A DNA stretch of 64,000 nucleotides from Bacillus sp. FJAT-27264 (GTDB lineage Bacteria; Bacillota; Bacilli; Paenibacillales; Paenibacillaceae). The first letter of the stretch is position 1, and each line of letters begins with the position of its first letter. Position numbers and translations under genes: made by a program. The stretch spans positions 310,001 to 374,000 of the forward strand of contig NZ_MAQW01000012.1 of NCBI RefSeq assembly GCF_001682855.1, written 5' to 3'. Positions 27,698-36,608 of this stretch are shown here, piece after piece. The notes under the pieces are model-generated. The model did no database searches. It saw nothing but the letters and a program-made list of their open reading frames with translations, and was not told where the DNA came from.

Positions 27698-28063
27698 ATG
27701 AAAAAAATATTTTTGGTACTTGTAACAGCACTGCTTATAATTACGGTGGTTGGCTGTTCCTCGGCGACAAAAAAACAATACGTAGGCAGCCCCGACTGGA
27801 CTTCCAGATTTATTGTATGGGACGGCAAGCTGTATTCCTTTGATCTCAAGACAACTGCCGAGATTGAAAAAGAACTCGGAACAGTGGAGGAGATCTCTAA
27901 TGAAAAGTCGCACAAATTCACTTCGGATACCTTTTCCAATCACTTTGAAGTAGGAACAAAGGTGTACAAAGTCAGAAATGTTGAGACCGATGTTGCCATT
28001 GCTGCGGAATTGGACGGCTTTTACTACGAAGGGAAATATGCCGGAGATTATGTCAAGAAGTAA
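27698..28063 (+). CDS. Small secreted lipoprotein of unknown function
   Basis: 121 residues. The signal peptide ends in the lipobox VVGC with Cys20, then SSATKK; the mature part is ~100 residues and predicted beta-rich (WDGKLYSFD, KVYKVRNVET). Strong GAGGAGG ribosome site. The C-terminal FEVGTKVYKV context resembles small Bacillus lipoproteins of the NisI/SpaI-like or YqgU-type scale, but I cannot assign a family. It follows the araC gene by 93 bases on the same strand and precedes a GNAT gene. Confidence 0.8.
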   Translation: MKKIFLVLVTALLIITVVGCSSATKKQYVGSPDWTSRFIVWDGKLYSFDLKTTAEIEKELGTVEEISNEKSHKFTSDTFSNHFEVGTKVYKVRNVETDVAIAAELDGFYYEGKYAGDYVKK

Positions 28064-28104
28064 CTATACAGGCAGCCATATATGAAGAGGGGAGCCTGAC
28101 AACA

Positions 28105-28875
28105 ATGGACCAGAGGGATACTATTCTAAACTATTTGCGTGAGCAGCCGCTCAGGAACATCACCCTGCTGAAAATGGTGACGTATTTCAGCCATGTGATG
28201 AAATGCCACTACGTGGAGGGTCTGGAGGGACGGGGAGTCCTGCTGCTGTTGCCAGCCGAAGCCTATGCTTACGATCATCGAACATACCCGGAAGCTGAGC
28301 TTATTGTGTTTATGGAATACAGCAGTCCCGCAGTGTTCCCCCATCTTCTTGCCTTGGTGCCAAAAGACGCCAAGCTTGTGTTCAAGCTTCAGGACGAGGC
28401 TTACTACGATGCATTGTCCAAGCATTTTTCATTGACTAAAGCCCGGGGGTATATCACGTACACTACCCCTGCCAATCTGCATATGGTTCCAGCACAGGAG
28501 GCTGTGCGGATAGAACTGCCGGATAACCGCCTCTTGCCGTTATGGGAGGGAAATCACTACAGCCTGGAGGAAATACAAGAGTATTTCCGAAGTGGAGCGT
28601 TCTCTGTATCTATTTTTGAGGGAGAGACGCCGCTAAGCACTTGTCTAGCCTTCCGTAATGAAGACCAAGTCTGGGAAATCGGCGCGGTCTATACAGTAGA
28701 ATCTGCGAGAGGCAAAGGATTAGCGAAGAAGGTCGTGCAAACAGCACTCTTCTATCTTCACCGGGACGGACGAATCCCGCGATATCATGTGCTTGAAACC
28801 AACCATACCTCTATCCGGCTGGCCGAATCGCTCGGACTAGTGCGCTGTGTCACCTTGGTACACTGGACCAACTAA
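28105..28875 (+). CDS. GNAT family N-acetyltransferase (two-domain)
   Basis: 256 residues, about twice a minimal GNAT. The C-terminal ~120 residues hold the acetyl-CoA site (GAVYTVESARGKGLAKKVVQ, with the R/Q-x-x-G-x-G/A loop) and the terminal NHTSIRLAESLGL helix. The N-terminal half is a degenerate GNAT-like or partner domain. A ribosome site (GGGGAG) precedes ATG. It may be co-transcribed with the lipoprotein gene; a strong terminator follows. The acceptor is unknown. Confidence 0.85.
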   Translation: MDQRDTILNYLREQPLRNITLLKMVTYFSHVMKCHYVEGLEGRGVLLLLPAEAYAYDHRTYPEAELIVFMEYSSPAVFPHLLALVPKDAKLVFKLQDEAYYDALSKHFSLTKARGYITYTTPANLHMVPAQEAVRIELPDNRLLPLWEGNHYSLEEIQEYFRSGAFSVSIFEGETPLSTCLAFRNEDQVWEIGAVYTVESARGKGLAKKVVQTALFYLHRDGRIPRYHVLETNHTSIRLAESLGLVRCVTLVHWTN

Positions 28876-28923
28876 TCTTCGTAGTATTCTTTCCGGCCGC
28901 TTTTACAAAATTTAGTCATACAT

Positions 28924-28961
28924 AAACAGGAGCAGTCCCAGCATGGGACTGCTCCTGTTTT
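28924..28961. terminator. Bidirectional terminator between GNAT and helicase genes
   Basis: Perfect 16-bp arms AAACAGGAGCAGTCCC / GGGACTGCTCCTGTTT with loop AGCAT, followed by T. It closes both convergent units. Confidence 0.92.
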
Positions 28962-28998
28962 CCTTGCCTTTATCTCGGACAAAGTCTCACTAATACAC

Positions 28999-31197
28999 TT
29001 ATCGAGGCCGCCGCCACTGCTTCAGGACCTCAAGCAGACCCGGGAGATCGAGACCATCCAGCGAAAATGCTTTGCGCAGCAGATCATGCGGAATGAACTC
29101 GTCATACTTACCCAGATACGGAGCCTCGTCCGGAGCTAACAGTCCGAGCGGGTCTGCTGTAGCGGCGCTTTCAGCAAGGATTTCTGCTTCCAAGGTTTCG
29201 GCATCCGTCTTTCCGGCAACCACCATGTAATACGGCTCCATCGGCACTATGGAACGAAGGTTAAGCGGGCCTTTGAGGTTGTTCTTCAACAGCCGTTCAA
29301 GGGTACGGAACTGCCGGCTGCCGGCCCATGGCAGGATGAACATCGAATCCCCGCCAGCCGGGAGCACCGAACGCTCCAGCAGGCCGCTTTCCTTGGCCAG
29401 ACGGCGTGCTCGTTCCAGTCTGGCTGCCGCACTAGGCGCCAAATATGGATACAGCGCCGTGTCCCCTAGCACCTCCCGGATCTTGGTCATGATCCTGGTA
29501 TGCACATCACCTCCGGCACCGAGCCAGAGCGTGTCCACCTTGCCGCGTGAAGTTTTGACATACACCGCCTTGTGCCGGTTGTCTACCTCCTCCACCTTCC
29601 ACAGCTTGCCAGCGAGCGTGAAGCAGTACCCTGGCGGCGGCACCGTCGTAATGGAGCCAATCTCTTCTGTTCCGTTATAGACGACATGCTCTTCGTCATC
29701 CTTGAACACTGCATAGAAGCGGAAGTTGTTAACAATTTTCTCTCCAGCCAGCCCAATCAGCAGACTGCCCTCTTCCATCCTTTCGATCTGTCCCATACCC
29801 AGCAAGTAGGTCAGGAAGTCATCATAATCCTCTGGAGCAACTTCCCGGAAGGATGGCAGACTCAGCACCGCTTCTTTAAGATCGTCCGGCTCGGCCTCCC
29901 CCATACTCTTCAAAATGCTCATCGTCTGATGGTATAACAGCCCTACCGGTAGCTTCCGCACGGCCAGCGGCTCCACCCATTTCTCCCGCACGTACAGCTC
30001 GATTACAGCAATGGCCCGCAGCAGGCTCCAGGGCATGCGAGCGGGCAGCTGTGCCTCTTCGTCCTCTTCCTCGGGGGTGACGAAAATCATCTCGGAGGCG
30101 GCGTCTCCCCTCCGGCCGGAACGTCCCAGCCGCTGCACGAAGCTCGCGCAGCTGTAAGGCGCGCCGAGCTGAATTACCCGCTCCAGCTCGCCCAGATCAA
30201 TACCAAGCTCCAGGGTCAACGTTGCGGCGGCCACCGCCGGGCCCGGACCCTGTCTGAGCGCTGCCTCGGTCTCCTCCCGAAGCAGCGCCGAAATACTGCC
30301 ATGGTGAACGTGAAAAACATCCCGTTCCCCCCGCTTCGCGGCGATCCGCCGCATCTCCAGAATTGCCGATTCAGCATCGGTACGGCTGTTGGTGAAGATC
30401 AGCGCTTTCTTCAGGTGGGTGTAGTCGTAGATGTAATCAAAATACGACTGCCGCGCCAGCTCAAGCTGCTCGGCCCCCTTCTCGTCCCTGGCGTCCGGGA
30501 ACGAGAAATGCTCGACGCTTAGGCGGAGCTTCCGCCCGCCCTGCGGCGCCGAAATCTCGACGGGCTGGCGGGTTCCCGCCGCCAGCCACTTCGTCACGGA
30601 GTCGTAGTCGCTAAGCGTCGCCGACAGTCCGATCCTCCGCGGCGAACAGCCTGCCATTCGCGAGATTCGCGACAGCTGGCTGAGGACCTGGATGCCGCGA
30701 TCGCCGCCCATAAACGCATGCACTTCATCAATCACGATGAAGCGCAGATCATTGAACAGGGCCGGAATGGCATTCGGCCGGTTCATCAACAGCCCTTCCA
30801 GCGATTCGGGGGTAATCTGGAGCACACCAGAGGGCTTTTGCATCAGCTTCGTCTTCTCTGCCTGGGGAACATCTCCATGCCAATGCCACACCGGGATGCC
30901 GCCCTCACGAAGCAGGTCGTTCAGCCGCGTAAACTGATCGTTGATCAACGCTTTGAGCGGCGCGATATATAATATCCCTACAGAATCAGAGGGCCGCTCG
31001 TACAACTCGGTCAGTGCCGGGAAGAAAGCCGCCTCCGTTTTGCCCGATGCTGTACCAGAAGCAATCAGCAAATGATTCGGCGTTTCGAACAGTACCCGGC
31101 AAGCGTCAACCTGAGCCTCGCGCAGGGTCTCCCAACGATTTTTATATATAAATTCCTTAATAAATGGAGCTAATCGGTAAAAGGGGTTCTCACTCAT
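28999..31197 (-). CDS. Lhr-like superfamily II DEAD/DEAH helicase (BrxHI-like)
   Basis: 732 residues. Motif I ASGTASGKT (46-54), motif II DEVH (157-160), motif III SAT (192-194), motif VI QRLGRSGR (355-362); the region beyond ~430 is an Lhr-type accessory part (winged helix and beta barrel, with VPPPGYCFTLAGKLWKVEEV). ATP-dependent DNA or RNA translocase acting in the cytoplasm. It is the last gene of a three-gene operon; its ATG overlaps the ATPase stop by 4 bases. In type 2 BREX loci an Lhr-like helicase (BrxHI) stands beside BrxD, the same pair seen here. The middle of the gene is noticeably more GC-rich than its surroundings. Confidence 0.93.
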   Translation of the reverse strand: MSENPFYRLAPFIKEFIYKNRWETLREAQVDACRVLFETPNHLLIASGTASGKTEAAFFPALTELYERPSDSVGILYIAPLKALINDQFTRLNDLLREGGIPVWHWHGDVPQAEKTKLMQKPSGVLQITPESLEGLLMNRPNAIPALFNDLRFIVIDEVHAFMGGDRGIQVLSQLSRISRMAGCSPRRIGLSATLSDYDSVTKWLAAGTRQPVEISAPQGGRKLRLSVEHFSFPDARDEKGAEQLELARQSYFDYIYDYTHLKKALIFTNSRTDAESAILEMRRIAAKRGERDVFHVHHGSISALLREETEAALRQGPGPAVAAATLTLELGIDLGELERVIQLGAPYSCASFVQRLGRSGRRGDAASEMIFVTPEEEDEEAQLPARMPWSLLRAIAVIELYVREKWVEPLAVRKLPVGLLYHQTMSILKSMGEAEPDDLKEAVLSLPSFREVAPEDYDDFLTYLLGMGQIERMEEGSLLIGLAGEKIVNNFRFYAVFKDDEEHVVYNGTEEIGSITTVPPPGYCFTLAGKLWKVEEVDNRHKAVYVKTSRGKVDTLWLGAGGDVHTRIMTKIREVLGDTALYPYLAPSAAARLERARRLAKESGLLERSVLPAGGDSMFILPWAGSRQFRTLERLLKNNLKGPLNLRSIVPMEPYYMVVAGKTDAETLEAEILAESAATADPLGLLAPDEAPYLGKYDEFIPHDLLRKAFSLDGLDLPGLLEVLKQWRRPR

Positions 31198-32525
31198 AGC
31201 TCAAACTCCGCTAATAACGAATCCATCTCGCTTTGTTCGGTCTCATCACCCTTAGCCTTCGTTTCACCCACCAGCTTCTCAAAAGACAATTCCGGGTGCT
31301 GGTGCAGCGAATGCAGCAGATCCATAAAGTCACGTACGATCTCCCGTGCTGTCAGCAGCTCGTCCGCACCTAGTCTGCCGACGGCTTCCTCCATGAAGTG
31401 TACAAGTTGTTCCCGGCTCAGCGTCGACGCATATCCGTAATGCAGGGCATGAATATCGCGCAATCTCTCCAGTAGAACAAGTATTTCTTCTGGTGAAAGC
31501 ATCTCTAGTCCGATGATCGGCCCGGTAAAGGTGTTCAGCCCGGTTGCAGCATACCGCCCTGCCACGAGCCGGGAACGCAGAGCCTCATAGCTGAACAAGC
31601 CCCGCCGGCCGTCCTCAACGAATTGTGGAGTCCCGCCAAGGAAAATCCCCAGATGCTCTGCCTTCCCCTGCATCGTATCATTGAACATGGTCAACAACTT
31701 CTCATAATTGCTCTGCCGTGAAATACTATTCGTAATCTTGTACAAGTTGACACCTTCGTCAATAAACAGCAGCAGCCCCTTGTACCCGATAGCCGCTGTA
31801 AATTCCGCCCACAGCTTCATGTAATCGTACCAGTTGTCATCGTCGATGATGACACCAACACCGAGCGCTTTTCGTGCTTCGGTCTTGGTGGCGAATTCAC
31901 CGCGCAGCCAGCGGAGTGCATCCTGCTTCAGATCATCATCGGCCAGCTTATGGCCATTCCAATAGGAAGCCAGTATCTTGGCAAAATCAAAGCCGTGGAC
32001 CAGTCCCCTCATCTCCGAAGCCACAGCGTAGATCTGTTTCTCCACAGCTTCGCCAAGACCGGCATGCTCCGGGCCGTAGCCCTGTTCCCGCATCACGGTC
32101 TGCTGAAGCGAGAGAATCCATTTCTGCAGCACAATCTCCAGCGCGCCACCATCCGGCCGGGTACGGGTCGATAAATGGCTCATCAGCTCACGATAGGTAG
32201 CCAGGCCCTGTCCTTTCGTTCCGACCAGCCGCCGTTCCGGGGAAAGGTCAGCATCTGCTACAACAAAATCCCGATCCATAGCATAATTGCGGATCATTTG
32301 CAGTAAAAAGCTTTTACCGCTACCAAACTTGCCCGTGATTAGCTTGAAGGACGCTCCGCCCTCGGCAATATTGTCCATATCACGCAAGATCGCTTCGATC
32401 TCCGGCCTGCGACCAACGGCAATATGCTCCAGCCCGATCCGTGGCACGACGCCTGCGGTAAGAGAGTTGACGAGTGCCGTCGTCATCCGTTTCGGTATTT
32501 TCAGCTCATTCATCCAGTAATTCAC
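31194..32525 (-). CDS. BREX-type ATP-binding protein (DUF2791, BrxD-like)
   Basis: 443 residues, P-loop ATPase. Walker A GKFGSGKS (65-72), Walker B LLLFIDEGVNL (~250-260), sensor-like IFLGGTPQFVED, and a final helical region. This matches the BREX system ATP-binding domain (DUF2791), an AAA/ORC-like fold that in BREX type 2 accompanies the Lhr-like helicase. Stop and start overlap both neighbours by 4 bases (31194-31197 and 32522-32525), so the three products are probably made in fixed ratio and may form a complex in which this ATPase recruits or loads the helicase. Confidence 0.9.
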   Translation of the reverse strand: MNYWMNELKIPKRMTTALVNSLTAGVVPRIGLEHIAVGRRPEIEAILRDMDNIAEGGASFKLITGKFGSGKSFLLQMIRNYAMDRDFVVADADLSPERRLVGTKGQGLATYRELMSHLSTRTRPDGGALEIVLQKWILSLQQTVMREQGYGPEHAGLGEAVEKQIYAVASEMRGLVHGFDFAKILASYWNGHKLADDDLKQDALRWLRGEFATKTEARKALGVGVIIDDDNWYDYMKLWAEFTAAIGYKGLLLFIDEGVNLYKITNSISRQSNYEKLLTMFNDTMQGKAEHLGIFLGGTPQFVEDGRRGLFSYEALRSRLVAGRYAATGLNTFTGPIIGLEMLSPEEILVLLERLRDIHALHYGYASTLSREQLVHFMEEAVGRLGADELLTAREIVRDFMDLLHSLHQHPELSFEKLVGETKAKGDETEQSEMDSLLAEFEL

Positions 32526-34285
32526 CTCTTCAAATATGAAAGCATAGGCACATACTCAGCCATAACCTCTTCTCCATCGATCAGTAGATCGCCAAGCATG
32601 TCCATCGCGATATCGTTAATTTCGTCCATCAGCAGCTCAGCCATTGTGCCATTCGCCGCGGCCAATTTTTGCACCTCATGCCAACCTTCTTCCTCGGTTA
32701 GGGCCAGCACGGCATTCCGCTGGAGAGGGGTCAATGCTGCAGCAAAAGACACCCATTCCGAACCTTCCGCTGTCTCTTCAATCCGCGAGTCTCCCTCTTC
32801 CGGGGCGACCTTCCTTACAGGATTTATTATGTGATCGGGTGCAGTAAAACCAGCAGTGACCGAAGCTGCATGATCGTTCCCGGTCTTATCACTCAGATCT
32901 TTGCTCTCGCATTCATGTAACTTAGCACTCTGGTCATAACTCTCGTCCTCATACGTCTTAATGATCTTCGACCCGTCATTGTTCTTCTCGCTGCCTTCCA
33001 CGTCTGAGTCGCGAGCATCCACTGCCTCCGGTTCAGACCAGGCTGTAGCCTCTACCTCTTCAGTATACCCCAAATCCTGGACGGTGAGCAGGGTGCGCAC
33101 AACGTCAGAGTCTGCCTGAAGCCGTTCCAGCTTCTCCGTGTCTATAACAACTGCGGGGCCTTTATCCTCTTGCTGAGCTCTATGAAACTCCCGTTGAAGG
33201 TACTGGGAGACCAACTCTTCCATGTCAGCATCCAGCTTGACACCCTTTAACCTGCCGCGGAAGCCCATCAGCTCTCGCAATTTGTTCTCTGTCAAACGGA
33301 ACAAACGTGTTACAAGACTACGCAGCGGAAGAGACTTGCTGATCCGAACAACCGGCACAAGCACGGAGTAACCATACAGTGAAATATCGTATACCGCACT
33401 GCGGAACAGATAGCGTTCTCTTAGCACTGGCGCTCCAGGCGGGAACATTTCCATCAGCGATTGTCCATGCTTACGCATCACATAAGCATCGATCAATGAT
33501 ACAACCTTGGGAATGTATAATTCAGCAGCTTCCTGACCTTCGCCGATGAAGAACTTGGACTTGCTGATGTCATAGTCCGACATAAAGGTTAGCACGGCGA
33601 AGGTCAGCTGTTCTCTGGCCGAAGACAGACAGCGCATTAATTCCAGTTCAGCAAGGTCTCCTGCGAGTCCCCGGGAACGGGCTACAATCAGCGACAATGG
33701 AACTTCCAGTTTATGTACGAAGGAAAAATCAGCAATCCAGCCGCCCATATACTGATCCAGTCGCTTAAATTTGTCCCTATATGCTTCCCATATTCGGCAT
33801 AACTGCGTATAACCATCCTGCGGGTCATCCCAGCCAACACCATTAATCAATTCATATACATGCAGAAAAACATAAGACAAATCCGTAGCCGGATATCTTC
33901 CCTCACGAACCTCACCACGCCAGAAGAAATACCATGTGCTCTGTGCCCCCGTCATATGACCATAGTTCGGCCAGTAACTCTTGAACGGCACGAAGAGTGC
34001 CGCGTCTCCCTTAACCTCTACAAGTTGCCGTGCCCGCTGCACGAATTCACTCTCTGACGTGGTCACTGGCTCCTGCGTTTCTGCATCCCAAAGCTGCAGT
34101 TGTTCGGCAGTCTCAGGCAATTTCTGTTTCTTCCCCGTCGAGGTAGAACGCTGCGGCTTCGTCACGGCAGATCGTTCCGGTACAGAGGCCGCTGCCGCTG
34201 AAGTATCCCGTGGCGGGATCGCTATATTCTGCTCCGTGCTTTCCCATATCCATTCCGAGAAGTGCGGCTTCTTTCCATTGCTCAT
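32522..34285 (-). CDS. TerB-N / TerB-C domain protein
   Basis: 587 residues. A low-complexity N-terminus (~1-80), a TerB-N-like domain (~85-345) beginning FVPFKSYWPNYG and continuing WYFFWRGEVREGRYPATDLS and YVFLHVYELINGVG, an acidic linker (~410-500), then a TerB-C-like domain (~505-587: LTPLQRNAVLALTEEEGW ... MLGDLLIDGEE). TerB-N and TerB-C were defined around tellurite-resistance-type and DNA-processing gene neighbourhoods. No catalytic motif is visible, so it is probably a scaffold or sensor. First gene of the operon, GGGAGGAG ribosome site; the promoter is not obvious because the MFS terminator lies only ~37 bases upstream. Confidence 0.87.
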   Translation of the reverse strand: MSNGKKPHFSEWIWESTEQNIAIPPRDTSAAAASVPERSAVTKPQRSTSTGKKQKLPETAEQLQLWDAETQEPVTTSESEFVQRARQLVEVKGDAALFVPFKSYWPNYGHMTGAQSTWYFFWRGEVREGRYPATDLSYVFLHVYELINGVGWDDPQDGYTQLCRIWEAYRDKFKRLDQYMGGWIADFSFVHKLEVPLSLIVARSRGLAGDLAELELMRCLSSAREQLTFAVLTFMSDYDISKSKFFIGEGQEAAELYIPKVVSLIDAYVMRKHGQSLMEMFPPGAPVLRERYLFRSAVYDISLYGYSVLVPVVRISKSLPLRSLVTRLFRLTENKLRELMGFRGRLKGVKLDADMEELVSQYLQREFHRAQQEDKGPAVVIDTEKLERLQADSDVVRTLLTVQDLGYTEEVEATAWSEPEAVDARDSDVEGSEKNNDGSKIIKTYEDESYDQSAKLHECESKDLSDKTGNDHAASVTAGFTAPDHIINPVRKVAPEEGDSRIEETAEGSEWVSFAAALTPLQRNAVLALTEEEGWHEVQKLAAANGTMAELLMDEINDIAMDMLGDLLIDGEEVMAEYVPMLSYLKR

Positions 34286-34322
34286 ATATTCTCCTCCCTC
34301 CTCTTGCCTTGGCTAATATTAG

Positions 34323-34358
34323 AAAAAACGGCCCTATTCACTATCGTGAAAGAACCGT
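34323..34358 (-). terminator. Terminator of the MFS gene
   Basis: On the minus strand ACGGTTC-TTTCAC-GATA-GTGAA-GGGCCGT folds with small bulges and is followed by TTTTTT. It separates the MFS gene from the TerB operon, unless read-through occurs. Confidence 0.78.
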
Positions 34359-34407
34359 CTCCATGCTTACTCAAGGTCTTCTTGAAATGCGCGTAGCGCA
34401 GCCTGCT

Positions 34408-35625
34408 TTATTCCAGCTCTATTCCTTTGGTTTCTTTACCTAGCAACAACACCGCAACAGCACCTACGATGATCGTTGCGAAGAACAGCATAAAGATAGA
34501 GCTGATCTCCACAGATCGTGCTACCAGCATCCCGACCAGCAGCGGGGCGATAATCCCCCCGATTCGTCCAAAGGATGTAGCTAAGCCTGCTCCCGTCGAA
34601 CGAATAGACGTTGGATACAATTCCGGCGTGTAGGCATACATACCGCCCCAAGCACCAAGGTTAAAGAACGAAAGGCAAATACCCGCTGCCATCAACATCC
34701 CTTCCGTCGTGGCGTTGCCGAACCAGGCAGCGCTGACTGCCGTGAACAGCAGATAAATCACCAGCACGAACTTGCGGCCGAACTTCTCTATAAAGTAAGC
34801 GGCAGTGAAGTAGCCTGGTAATTGGGCCAAGGTCATGATCAGGACATACTCAAAGCTTTTGACCAGACTGAAGCCCTTAAGCACCATAACTGTAGGCAGC
34901 CACAGGAACATACCGTAATAAGAGAAAACGACCGTGAACCACAAGATCCAGAGCATGATCGTCGAACGACGATATTCCGATGACCAGACTGTAGCGATAC
35001 GGCTCTTCAGAGAGACCGGCGCTTTCTTGATTTCTGCAAACCGGGGAGAGTCGTCAATTGCACGGCGAAGATAAAGAGCATATAGCGCTGGAACGGCCCC
35101 AATTGCAAAGGCTACACGCCAACCGTAATCAGGAATTACGAAGAAGGCAATCAGTGCAGAAAGAATCCAGCCTAGTGCCCAGAAGCTCTCCAGCAGCACT
35201 ACGGCACGGCCTCTCTCCTTCGCAGGCATGCTCTCTGATACCAAAGTAGAGGCTACCGGCAGCTCCCCGCCAAGCCCAAATCCGGCTACGAACCGGAGAA
35301 CACACAGGATGGCAAAGCCTGAGGCAAAAGCAGACAGGCCACTCGCTGCAGAGAAAATCAACAACGTCCACAGCAGCACCGATTTGCGCCCAAAGCGGTC
35401 CGCCAAGATACCCGCAGCCGCTGCTCCGACAGCCATTCCGATAGAGTTAATACTTGTTAATAGTCCAATCTGCTCCGGCCCGAGCTTCCATTCCTTGGCC
35501 AATGCCGCAACAACAAAAGAAATCATTCCCACGTCCATCGCGTCGAACATCCAGCTTAGTCCCGCGCTGAACAGCAGCTTTCGTTGCTTCGGATTCCGCA
35601 GCAGCGTCATTTGATTCACTTTCAA
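34408..35625 (-). CDS. MFS transporter, NiaP/sugar-porter-like
   Basis: 405 residues with 12 helices. Loop 2-3 motif GILADRFGRKS, and in the second half EKFGRKFVLV and TPELYPTSIRSTGAG, the ELYPTxIR signature of the sugar porter/SV2-like branch that includes the niacin transporter NiaP (YceI) and aromatic acid carriers. It is the only gene of its unit, between the DUF1836 gene and the TerB operon. The substrate is uncertain; niacin or an aromatic acid is a reasonable guess from family resemblance. Confidence 0.85.
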   Translation of the reverse strand: MKVNQMTLLRNPKQRKLLFSAGLSWMFDAMDVGMISFVVAALAKEWKLGPEQIGLLTSINSIGMAVGAAAAGILADRFGRKSVLLWTLLIFSAASGLSAFASGFAILCVLRFVAGFGLGGELPVASTLVSESMPAKERGRAVVLLESFWALGWILSALIAFFVIPDYGWRVAFAIGAVPALYALYLRRAIDDSPRFAEIKKAPVSLKSRIATVWSSEYRRSTIMLWILWFTVVFSYYGMFLWLPTVMVLKGFSLVKSFEYVLIMTLAQLPGYFTAAYFIEKFGRKFVLVIYLLFTAVSAAWFGNATTEGMLMAAGICLSFFNLGAWGGMYAYTPELYPTSIRSTGAGLATSFGRIGGIIAPLLVGMLVARSVEISSIFMLFFATIIVGAVAVLLLGKETKGIELE

Positions 35626-35701
35626 GCCCCCACTTTCTAAGCCTCTCGACTGTTAAATCTTACCCTGATTATTGCTCATACACATTTTAGAATCGAAGTG
35701 T

Positions 35702-36463
35702 TCAAAAATCAAGGAATAACACCGCATTAAAATACTGTTTGGCCAGCGACTGGAAGTAACAGGTCTGTACAGAGATGGCGGCTACGAGCAGCGCATTCTG
35801 CACCATTTCCCGCTGGGTTTTGCTCAGATGATTTAGCCGGGTCAGGATGCCTTCCGTTGCTCTGGCGAACGAGCTGTCCTTCCAGGTATTCTTGTGCAGA
35901 TCCCGTCCCCCGATTCTTTGGGTATGCAGCACAGGGTTGCTCTTGATTTCCTCAAAAAGACCTGCGTAGGAGGAATACATCTGTGCAGGTTCAATGAGAT
36001 CATCGTCGTCACGCTCAGGCATTAGAAACAGCAGCTGGAAGAGCTGACGAATGCTCTCAAAATCAAGTGCCGACTTCAGATCATCTATCATAAACAGCAA
36101 GGCTGCCTGGTTAAATGAATATTTTTTCCCTGCTTTTGGAGAACCCAAATATTCCTTGAAGTCACGCTTTACCCAGTTCTGCATCGCTGTAACCGAAAGG
36201 TTAGAATACTCAATCAGATGACCCAGTGCTGCGATCTCTCCAAGGGATAGGCCCTTCACGGTCCCTCCTTTGATGATCTTGTGCAGGATAGGCGGAATGT
36301 CGGTAGACAAAAAAGCCGGCAGCGTCGTACCACTCCGGACCTCATCATGATGAAATTTAGTCCAGGCTTCCTGCAGGATATTCAGCGGTTTCTGCGGCGA
36401 AACACCGGTGAGCGAGAGCAGAAGACAGGACATTTCGATACGGGTCAATGTGAATGACTCCAT
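35702..36463 (-). CDS. DUF1836 domain-containing regulator-like protein
   Basis: 253 residues. The segment ~80-150 (MQNWVKRDFKEYLGSPKAGK, KYSFNQAALLFMIDDLK, LDFESIRQLFQLLF) has the MerR-like winged-helix pattern of DUF1836: a helix-turn-helix, a GKKYS wing and a following helix. The C-terminal third is helical with no recognised motif. DUF1836 proteins are presumed DNA-binding, but targets are unknown. Divergent from the CBS-domain protein gene. Confidence 0.8.
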   Translation of the reverse strand: MESFTLTRIEMSCLLLSLTGVSPQKPLNILQEAWTKFHHDEVRSGTTLPAFLSTDIPPILHKIIKGGTVKGLSLGEIAALGHLIEYSNLSVTAMQNWVKRDFKEYLGSPKAGKKYSFNQAALLFMIDDLKSALDFESIRQLFQLLFLMPERDDDDLIEPAQMYSSYAGLFEEIKSNPVLHTQRIGGRDLHKNTWKDSSFARATEGILTRLNHLSKTQREMVQNALLVAAISVQTCYFQSLAKQYFNAVLFLDF

Positions 36464-36608
36464 GTCAGTACCCCTCCTTGTTTCCCTTCAGAAATAATGT
36501 AAATCACTTACATTTGATATTTCAGCGAAAAGTTCGTAAAATTGGTTCATAAGAACTCATAATATGAGTATAACCTATTTAAGGAACGAAAGGGATGGTA
36601 AAGATTAT

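Noticed and set aside
28999-34285. Complete BREX system
   Set aside because: Only a BrxD-like ATPase and an Lhr-like helicase are present; PglX, PglZ, BrxC/PglY and other core genes are missing on both sides.
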